A stretch of 64,000 nt of DNA. It comes from Thinopyrum elongatum. Lineage: Eukaryota; Streptophyta; Magnoliopsida; Poales; Poaceae. Location of the stretch: the NCBI GenBank assembly GCA_011799875.1, contig CM022297.1:366649105-366713104 (forward strand), written 5' to 3'. Position 1 is the stretch's first letter; each line of letters begins with the position of its first letter. The position numbers were made by a program, and so were the translations under genes. The notes under the pieces were generated by a model. The model searched no databases. It had not been told where the DNA came from and saw only the letters and a list, made by a program, of their open reading frames with translations. Shown one piece after another: positions 56,901-64,000 of the stretch.

Positions 56901-59409
56901 GAAAGCGAATGAAGAAGATGAACGGAAGAGGGGTGAAAGAAGGGCGAATAAGAAAGGCAAATCTTTTCGAAAATCATTTTAGAAGTAGGGGAGAAGAAAA
57001 CGAGAGGCGAATGGCGAATAATGTAATGCAAGAGACGAGAGTTTATGATGGGTACTTGGTATGTCTTGACTTGGCGTAGATCTCCCCGGCAACGGCGCCA
57101 GAAATTCTTCCTGCTACTTCTTGAGCTTGCGTTGGTTTTTTCCTTGAAGAGGAAAGGGTGATGCAGCAAAGTAGAGATAAGTATTTCCCTTAGTTTGAGA
57201 ACCAAGGTATCAATCCATTAGGAGACAACGCACAAATCACCGAATACATGCACAAACAATCAAACAACTTGCACCCAACGCGATAAAGGGGTTGTCAATC
57301 CCTTCACGGTTACTTGCAAAAGTGAGATCTGATAGAGATAGATAAACGATAAAGTAAATATTTTTGGTGGTTTTGGTTTATAGATCGAAAAGTAAAAGAT
57401 TGCAAAATAGTAGATCGGAAACTTATATGATGGAAAATAGACCCGGGGGCCATAGGTTTCACTAGAGGCTTCTCTCAAGATAGAAAATAATACGGTGGGT
57501 GAACAAATTACTCTCGAGCAATTGATAGAAAAGCGCAAAGTTATGACAATATCTAAGGCAGTGATCATGAATATAGGCATCACGTCCGTGTCAAGTAGAC
57601 CGAAACGATTCTGCATCTACTACTATTACTCCACACATCGACTGCTATCCAGCATGCAGCTAGAGTATTAAGTTCATAAAGAACAGAGTAATGCATTAAG
57701 TAAGATGACATGATGTAGAGGAATTAACTCAAGCAATATGATGAAAACCCCATCTTTTTATCCTCGATGGCAACAATACAATACGTGCCTTGCTGCCCCT
57801 ACTGTCACTGGGAAAGGACACCGCAAGATTGAATCCAAAGCTAAGCACTTCTCCCATTGCAAGAAAAACCAATCTAGTTGGCCAAACCAAACCGATAGTT
57901 CGAAGAGAATTACAAAGATATCAAATCATGCATAAAAGAATTCAGAGAAGATTCAAATAATATTCATAGATAAGCTGATCATAAATCCACAATTCATCGG
58001 ATCTCGGCAAACACACCACAAAAAAGTATTACATCGAATAGATCTCCAAGAACATCGAGGAGAACATGGTATTGAGAATCAAAGAGAGAGAAGAAGCCAT
58101 CTAGCTACTAGCTATGGACCCGTAGGTTTGTGGTAAACTACTCACGCTTCATCGGAAGGGCAATGGAGTTGATGTAGAAGCCCTCCGTGATCGAATCCCC
58201 CTCCGGCAGGGTGCCGAAAAAGGTCCCTAGATGGGATCGCACGGGTACAGAAGGTTGCGGCGGTGGAAAAGTGTTTTCGTGGATGCCTCTGAAAGTTTGG
58301 GGATATTTGGGAATATATAGGCGAAAGAATTAGGTCAGGAGGTGCACAAGGGCCCACAAGGGTGGGGGGCGGCCCTACCCCCCTGGGCGCGCCCTCCGTC
58401 CTTGTGGCCACCTCGTGGCTCCTCCGACTTCATCTCCAAGTCTCCTGGTTGTCTTCTGGTCCAAGAAAAATCATCGCGGAGGTTTCATTCCGTTTGGACT
58501 CCGTTTGGTATTCCTTTTCTGCGAAACTCTAAAACAAGGAAAAAAACAAGAACTGGCACTGGGCTCTAGGTTAATAGGTTAGTCCAAAAAATAATATAAA
58601 ATAGCATATTAATGCATATAAAACATCCAAAACAGATAATATAATAGCATGGAACAATAAAAAATTATAGATACGTTGGAGACGTATCAAGAACTTATAG
58701 CACTAAGGCCGTCCGCTATGTATGCCAAAACCGGTGTAAAGACAACTGTTGCTACATTTCGCACCGGTGCCCTGCACTGGCGAACCGATGCAGCGGAAAA
58801 AAAATCAGGGACCCGGACTCTGAAGCGCCTAGTTGCTCCGATGCCCAATTCCTTTGTGCCATAAAGATTTAGTATTTTACTGCTTGGCTGCTCAGATGTG
58901 TGGACAAAAGTTGGCTGCACAAACTGCTGAAGCGGTGCCAAATAATTTTCTAATGGCACTGCTGATGAGATGGCAACATTTTTCGATACTAGGTACAAAC
59001 TGTGACACTGTCTCTGATGCTTTTGGTTGAAGGTGTGGTATGAATGGGTTGGGACCGTGACAGTGTCTGAATCAAATCTAACAAATGATTCGTAACAACG
59101 AAAGAGGGGCTAACCTTCTCTGCACATGCCAGAAACTTCCTCCCACTGTCCACAGATTCAAACACAACTAGCTTCACGCATGGAGATTGATGGTGACAAC
59201 GAGCAGACAGATCTTCAGCCACCCCGCTCCATTCGTTGCAACTGATGATCCTAGGGAGCTACAAGAGGAAGAAATGACTCAAATCGACCGTCGGGTTAAA
59301 ATCCTTCATTCCAAGTCATAGCCCGAGAGAGAGAAGAGAGGCATACCCGGGTGGTGAAGGAGTCGTCGTCGGAGGAGGAACCGCTGGAGAGGTCATTGAA
59401 GAAGACCAT
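50962..59409 (-). CDS. GRF-type zinc-finger coiled-coil gene, intron 2 holds a retrotransposon
   Basis: Exon 1 59409-59347 (MVFFNDLSSGSSSDDDSFTT), exon 2 59258-59115, exon 3 51282-50962; all junctions are GT...AG and in phase 0, giving 175 residues. Exon 2 encodes the GRF-type zinc finger: CHHQSPCVKLVVFESVDSGR followed by KFLACAEK. Exon 3 continues DERKCSYLEWVDQGWPQSL, then a coiled coil (TVENELRFFKSDIAKMVLGK, QLASAKQVLTKLKAEVDKTS) and the end LDDLD. GRF fingers are nucleic-acid-binding modules; small plant proteins with a GRF finger plus coiled coil are common near DNA transposons. Intron 2 (59114-51283, 7.8 kb) contains the 7-kb LTR element. No stop or frame change is seen. Product role unknown. 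Confidence 0.6.
51642..53202 (-). repeat. 3' LTR of the 51642-58689 element
   Basis: Begins TGCTACTTCTTGAGCTTGC and ends GTTGGAGACGTATCA, followed by AGCATCCCCAAGCTT. Very similar to 57112-58689 over its whole length, pointing to a fairly recent insertion. Confidence 0.93.
53203..56066 (-). other. Non-coding internal part of the 51642-58689 element
   Basis: AT-rich without a convincing frame. PPT-like AGCATCCCCAAGCTTAATTC lies at the LTR border (53203), and GGCATCCCCAAGCTTAGG and GGAATCCCCAAGATTAGG lie at about 55279 and 55339. 55180-55860 resembles 9240-9930 of the 5439-12560 element closely. Confidence 0.6.
56067..56865 (-). pseudogene. Element-encoded ORF of unknown function, one frameshift
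   Basis: The natural start appears to be ATG 56865 (MSETGEVIVENLDEK), but a one-base length change in an A/T run at about 56816-56825 shifts the frame; the long open part follows to 56067 (about 250 codons). It is charged and predicted helical: SVVQEFFDCTGSMPINNRSI, YADAIVMLVEKLERKFVHIH, ATIILMREFDFIIREARDIF, YLEAYEEFDWITRGIYVGFN. There is no zinc knuckle, protease or RT motif. It sits where gag would be in this non-autonomous element. I do not recognise it. Confidence 0.55.
57082..57103 (-). other. Primer-binding site
   Basis: Minus strand TTTCTGGCGCCGTTGCCGGG, the typical Athila-like form, near the 5' LTR. Confidence 0.85.
57112..58689 (-). repeat. 5' LTR of the 51642-58689 element
   Basis: Begins TGCTACTTCTTGAGCTTGC seven to nine bases from the primer-binding site and ends GTTGGAGACGTATCA. 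A TATA-like CCTATATATTCCC lies near 58310-58322 on the minus strand. Confidence 0.93.
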
Positions 59410-59911
59410 GGCTACCCCGGCGGTAGGATGCGAGACGGCAAGAGCGAGGAAGCAAGCGAGAAAGCGGCTATAGCTTAGGAATGAAGGAAGGAGGAAACAG
59501 GGGAAATGTGACTTGTGGTCGGGGAGAAAAGGGGGTGGGGAAGGGGGGGCGGGGTAGATATTTCGGCGGTAGGCCAAAAATTTTGAAATGTGGAGGGAAA
59601 CTTTGCGCGCGGTGCCGCCGGACACCATTCACTTTGAACGATTGTGTGCATCGCAAACGATTCTTCTGCTTTACGCGCATGGGATGAGTTTGATAATTCA
59701 AATTTTGGTGGAAATTTCCCCGGGTACTGTCCTCATCCACGTCATTGCATAATTTAACATCGCTTGCTAATTTGGGCAAACAAAAGAGCATACAGCACAC
59801 ATACCACACTTACTGAATTGAGCAATTTTAGTAATTAAACAGAGCCAGTTGACCTAAACATTGCTCTAACAAAAGACCAGCATTAAAAACAAAGCCTAAG
59901 TACGAATAATT
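59410..59911. other. Upstream region of the GRF gene
   Basis: Minus-strand 59410-59640 is CT-rich (CCCTGTTTCCTCCTTCCTTC) and would be the leader and promoter of the GRF gene. No strong TATA box; TAAGCTATAGCCGC at about 59464-59477 is a weak candidate. 59640-59911 is AT-rich spacer. Confidence 0.35.
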
Positions 59912-60617
59912 TTAACAAATCCACCGCTGCGCCAGCCTATGCATCGCCGGTGTGAGATAAGACGTCGATGACTTGTCCTGGCGACATGCCGCCATTGGTG
60001 GACTCCGCGCCCCCCTACTGAAGTCGACCTCGTCCTCGTCCTCGGCGCCGCCCTGAAGGTTGTAGTACTCATAGTAGTGGATGCGCCAGAGCTTGCGTTG
60101 GTACTCCACCACCGATTCCTCGACGGACAGACTCTTCTCTACCTCGACCTCAGCCACGCGCAACTCCTCCTCCCGGCGCTCCTCGATCTCCGCCTCCTCC
60201 TGCATCTCCAGCTCCCGCTCGGCGATCTCATCAAGAAGCAGGTGCTCCATAGCCACCGCCGCCTTTTCAGACGTGGGTTGCATGCTGGATTCCGAGGTGG
60301 CCTGGAATATCTTGGCGTGTGCGTCCTCGATCTTGGCATGGATGGCCTCGACCTGGGCCAGGGCGACATCAGCGGCATGGACGGCAGCTCGAGCGCTCTC
60401 GGTGTTTGCAGCCACCATCGCAGCAGCAGCTGCAGCCGTCTCGGCTGCTGCAGCTACCCTGTTGGCTGTCGCAGACGCCCTCTCGGCGGATGCGGCCGCG
60501 CTCAATGCGGATGCGGCGGCACTCTCGGCATAGGCGGCCGCTCTCAGCGCAGGCAGCGGCGCTCGAGGAGGACGCGACCATCGTACGGGCCTTCACAAAG
60601 CGTTTCCATGGCGTCAT
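59912..60617 (-). pseudogene. Alanine-rich coiled-coil ORF, one frameshift
   Basis: ATG at 60617 (MTPWKRFVKARTMVASSSSA) starts a basic segment; near 60535-60545 the frame changes and continues as the long frame to TGA/TAA at 59912. The middle is a run of Ala-rich heptads (AATANRVAAAAETAA-like), then VHAADVALAQVEAIHAKIED and a Glu/Arg coiled coil (ELEMQEEAEIEERREEELRV), and a C-terminus with QRKLWRIHYYEYYNLQGGA and an acidic patch. It lies 500 bases upstream of the GRF gene on the same strand with a TATA-like CTATTTAAG at 60716-60724. No transposase motif. Likely a transposon-associated accessory protein; function unknown. Confidence 0.5.
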
Positions 60618-60715
60618 CTTTGCAGAAAGGTGTTGCCAGAATGGGGATCGGGATTCGTGGATTCGGGGGTTGCCGGCACTGGAGCAGACGAGCCGGCGAA
60701 GCTTAAGGAGGAAGA

Positions 60716-60724
60716 CTTAAATAG
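60716..60724 (-). promoter_or_regulatory. TATA-like box
   Basis: CTATTTAAG on the minus strand about 100 bases upstream of ATG 60617. Confidence 0.4.
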
Positions 60725-60829
60725 ACCCAGGAATTTTCATCGCAAACGGTTCCTACAAAAAACTGTGTGTGATGTTGTTGATATTTTTTATTAGCTGTGA
60801 AAGTCGAATTTGGAGTAAAGTGGCAACGG

Positions 60830-63575
60830 ATGGTGTTTTAAATGTACGATAAAATTTGTAGTGCTAATACAACCATCATGTCAAATTTTGGAAAATTTCA
60901 GCGGTCATTTGACCTTTTAAGACATTTAAATGATTTTCTAGCCATTTAATGACCGTAATTCAAATTTGAACTACATGTACATGCAACAGCTAACCATAAT
61001 GGGTTGAAAAGTCATATTTTGTGTACTTGTGTGTGAGTTAATTCAGTGTGCAGTAAATTGGAAGAAATTTTCAAACATATTGGTGTCACAGCTATGACAC
61101 AATTAAGCATGGAGTGCCATGGCATTTAAATTCCAAAAAAATAAAAAAAAATCAGAAACACATGAAACCTTGCTTGATGTAATGTCTTGCCACCAATGAT
61201 GTGGTAAAAAAATTGGCATGTTTGATGAAAGTTTGGACACACACCCCTCACAAACCGAAGCAACTCACTAGAAGGCTCGTGGTTCCAAGAGGGAACAATG
61301 CATGTTTGATGACGAACGGGCGATAGCTTCCTATTACGGGCTTCAAAAAATTTCTACAGTTAACGTGTGCTAATACAACTATCGTGTCAAAATGTGGAAA
61401 ATTTCAGGGGTCATTTGACCTTTTTAAGACATTTAAGTGATTTTCTAGCCATTTAATGACCGCAATCCAAATTTGGACTACATCTACATGCAATGGCTAA
61501 CCATAACGGTTTGAAAAATCATATTTGTGTACTTGTGTGCGAGTTAATTCCATGTGCAGTAAATTGGAAGGAAATTTCAAACATATTGGTCTCACGCCCT
61601 GGACATATGCATGGAGTGACATGGCATTTAAATTCCAAAAAATTAAAAAAAGATCAGAAACACATGAAACCTTGCTTGATGTAATGTCATGCCACCAAGA
61701 TGATGTGGTAAAAAAATTGGCATGTTTGATGAAAGTTTGGACACACACCCCTCACAAACCGGAGCAACTCACTAGAAGGCTCGTGGTTCTGAGAGGGAAC
61801 AATGCATGTTTGATGACGAACAGGAGATAGCTTCCTCTTACGGCCTTCAATTTTTTTCTACATTTAATGTGCATTAATACAACTGTCATGTGAAAAATTG
61901 GAAAATTTCAGGGGTCATTTGACCTTTTAAAGACATTTAAGTGATTTTCTAGCCATTTAATGACCATAATTCAAATTTGAACTACATCTACATGCAACAG
62001 CTAACCATAACGGTTTGAAAAATCATATTTGTGTACTTGTGTGCGAGTTAATTCCATGTGCAGTAAATTAGAAGGAATTTTCAAACATATTGGTCTCCCG
62101 GCATGGACACATGCATGGAGTGCCATGGCATTTTAATTCCACAAAATTAAAAAATGACAAGAAAAACATGAAACCTGGCTTGATGTAATGTCATGCCACC
62201 AAGATGATGTAGTAAAAAAATTGGCCTGTTTGACGAAAGTTTGGACACACACCCCTCACAAACCGGAGCAACTCACTAGAATGCTCGTGGCTCCGAGAGG
62301 GAACAAGCATGTTTGATGACGAACGAGAGATAGCTTCCTCTTACGGCCTTCAATTTTTTTCTACATTTAACATGCACTAATACAACTGTCATGTGAAAAT
62401 TTGGAAAATTCTAGGGGTCATTTGACCTTTTAAAGACATTTAAGTGATTTTCTAGCCATTTAATGACCGTAATTCAAATTTGAACTACATCTACATGCAA
62501 CAGCTAACCATAACGGTTCGAAAAATCATATTTCTGTACTTGTGTGCGAGTTAATTCCACGTGCAGTGAATTAGAAGGAATTTTCAAACATATTGGTGTC
62601 ACGGCATGGACACATGCATGGAGTGCCACGGCATTTTAATTCCAAAAAATTAAAAAATGATTAGAAAAAGATGAAACCTTGCTTGATGTAAGGTCATGCC
62701 ACCAAGATGATGTGGTAAAAAAATTGGCCTGTTTGACGAAAGTTTGGACACACACCCCTCACAAACCGGAGCAACTCACTACAATGCTCGTGGTTCTGAG
62801 AGGGAACAATACATGTTTGATGATGAACGGGAGATAGCTTCCTCTTATGGTCTTCAAATTTTTTCTACATTTAACGTGCACTAATACAACTGCCATGTGA
62901 AAATTTGGAAAATTCTAAGGGTCATTTGACCTTTTAAAGACATTTAAGTGATTTTCTAGCCATTTAATGACCATAATTCAAATTTGAACTACATCTACAT
63001 GCAACAGCTAACCATAACGGTTTGAAAAATCATATTTGTGTACTTGTGTGCGAGTTAATTCCATGTGCAGTAAATTAGAAGGAATTTTCAAACATATTGG
63101 TGTCACGACATGGACACATGCATGGAGTGCCATGGCATTTTAATTCAAAAAAAATAAAAAATGATCAAAAAAACATGAAACCTTGCTTGATGTAATGTCA
63201 TGCCACCAAGATGATGTGGTAAAAAAATTGGCCTGTTTGACGAAAGTTTGGACAGACACCCCTCACAAACCTTAGCAATTCACTAGAAGGCTCGTGTTTC
63301 CGAGAGGTAACAATGTATGTTTGATGACGAACATGAGATAGCTTCCTCTTATGGCCTTCAAATTTTTTCTACATTTAACATGCAGTAATACAACTGTCAT
63401 GTGAAAATTTGGAAATTTCTAGGGGTCATTTGACCTTTTAAAGACATTTAAGTGATTTTCTTTCCATTTAATGACCATAATTCAAATTTGAACTACATCT
63501 ACATGCAATGGCTAACCATAACGGTTTGAAAAATCATATTTTTGTGTACTTGTGTGCGAGTTAAAAAATCATCAG
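60830..63575. repeat. Tandem array, about 5.5 units of 504 bp
   Basis: The word GGTCATTTGACCTTTT (one extra T in the second copy) occurs at 60903, 61409, 61913, 62416, 62920 and 63424, giving periods 506, 504, 503, 504 and 504. Each unit also carries TTCAAATTTGAACTACATCT, GTGTACTTGTGTGCGAGTTA, ACATGAAACCTTGCTTGATG and ACACACCCCTCACAAACC or close variants. The first unit is the most diverged. Units are homologous to those at 13320-14717 in reverse orientation. No gene inside. Confidence 0.93.
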
Positions 63576-63777
63576 ACGATGTAAATATCTTGTGTTCAAA
63601 AAAGAAAATGTAAAGATCTGGCAAGACAACCGCCCCCCACACGATTGGCACTCTATTTCGCGCCTCGAGGTTTGGAAGGTGAGTGGCGCGGGTTATTAAT
63701 CAGACACGGTTCTGTATTGGAAACCGTCAGCTATTAAGTTCACACACGGATTTTGCTGTGGGAATCGTGTGTAATTC
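63576..63777. other. Right edge of the gene-bearing segment
   Basis: Leaves the repeat unit near 63562 and runs through GAGTGGCGCGGGTTATTAAT, CACGGTTCTGTATTGGAAAC and CACACGGATTTTGCTGTGGG to the LTR at 63778. It may be the subterminal part of the carrier transposon; no terminal repeat could be matched at the left edge. Confidence 0.35.
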
Positions 63778-64000
63778 TGTCGGATTTCGGGTTCCGCTGA
63801 CCCTTGAGAGGTTCGAACTCTAGGGTGCGTGCGAAGAACTCGTCCTCCCCAGTCTGCCTACTCGCTAATCTCACAGCCTAGCTCAATGAACTGCAAGGAA
63901 AAGAGACACAGCAGTTTACCCAGGTTCGGGCCACCTTGCGGTGTAAAACCCTACTCCTGGTTTGTGGTGGATTGGCCTCGAGGGGCTTAGGATGAACTAG
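63778..64000. mobile_element. Start of another LTR, related to the 37630-46115 element
   Basis: Begins TGTCGGATTTCGGGTTCCGC and follows the 37630 LTR (AGGTTCGAACTCTAGGG, GTGCGAAGAACTC, ACAGCAGTTTACCCAGGTTC, CCCTACTCCTG, GGATGAACTAG) with many differences, to the window end. The bases before it are not a primer-binding site. If the orientation follows the 37630 copy, this is the outer edge of a minus-strand element's 3' LTR. Confidence 0.85.

Larger units (their letters stand above)
51642..58689 (-). mobile_element. Complete non-autonomous LTR retrotransposon, TSD AGAAC
   Basis: LTRs 51642-53202 and 57112-58689, with AGAAC at 51637-51641 and 58690-58694. The primer-binding site lies beside the right LTR and the PPT-like AAGCTTGGGGATGC beside the left, so it reads on the minus strand. 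The 3.9-kb interior has one ORF (56067-56865) and no protease, RT, RNase H or integrase. The LTR family is that of the solo LTR at 16222-17803, while parts of the interior match the 5439-12560 element, whose LTR is different over most of its length. Confidence 0.93.
50098..63777. mobile_element. Gene-bearing DNA-transposon-like segment, class unassigned
   Basis: Once the LTR element at 51642-58689 is removed, this is a 6.6-kb segment with a 45-base tandem repeat, a GRF zinc-finger gene, a coiled-coil ORF and a 504-base tandem array. Words such as ATCGCAAACGGTTCCTAC (60739), AACCGTTTGC (50639, 50732) and TCACACA(T/C) recur near its edges. I could not identify terminal inverted repeats or a transposase. 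The left limit is set where these words begin and the right limit where an LTR starts. The segment view is inference. Confidence 0.4.

Noticed and set aside
60077..60706. Plus-strand frames opposite the alanine-rich ORF
   Set aside because: The minus strand shows heptad-like coiled-coil composition and a TATA-like box; the plus-strand frames are Ser/Arg-rich shadows.
60830..63575. Centromeric or telomeric satellite
   Set aside because: Only about five copies, a homologous short array lies elsewhere in the same window, and both are next to gene-like ORFs, which suits a transposon array better.

Overview
The window looks like intergenic DNA of a large-genome Triticeae grass (wheat, Aegilops or barley type). 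I judge this from the dense nesting of LTR retrotransposons, the terminal motifs TGATACGTCTCCAACGTATC and AAGCTTGGGGATGC, a CACTA terminus, Stowaway- and Tourist-like MITEs, and decayed copies of gene families that are large in cereals (DUF295, F-box/FBD). Assignment to wheat rather than a relative is inference. Named wheat TE families are deliberately not assigned.

Layout. 1-4955: 5' half of a Ty3/gypsy element on the minus strand, cut by the window edge. 5439-12560: complete non-autonomous gypsy-type element (TSD GGGTG) that splits a small proline-rich reading frame. 13320-14717: about 0.5-kb tandem repeats. 14718-23415: Athila-like element on the plus strand with gag-protease and a second ORF but no RT or integrase; it holds a solo LTR (16222-17803, TSD TAGAA) and is cut off at a CACTA terminus. 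23416 to about 28.1 kb: CACTA end with subterminal repeat arrays and one CACTA-associated ORF. 28.1-37.4 kb: the lower-repeat island, with a DUF295/F-box pseudogene, one intact small gene with a TATA box (35187-35747) and MITEs. 37.3-46.5 kb: three-level nest, an inverted-repeat element containing a MITE containing a complete Tat-type gypsy element (37630-46115, TSD GATTT). 46.8-49.2 kb: three-exon F-box/FBD pseudogene. 50.1-63.8 kb: a gene-bearing DNA-transposon-like segment with a GRF zinc-finger gene, an alanine-rich coiled-coil ORF and six 504-bp tandem repeats; a complete 7-kb LTR element (TSD AGAAC) sits in intron 2 of the GRF gene. 63778-64000: start of another LTR related to the 37.6-kb element.

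The most interesting object is an antisense gene inside the Tat-type retrotransposon (38845-39696, plus strand). It has its own TATA box, an AT-hook-like motif and a B3-like DNA-binding domain, with a single in-frame TAG. Other points are the matching inverted ~0.5-kb repeat arrays 46 kb apart, the many polypurine-tract-like motifs inside two non-autonomous elements with different LTRs, and a recurrent pattern of TAG stops where glutamine would fit.
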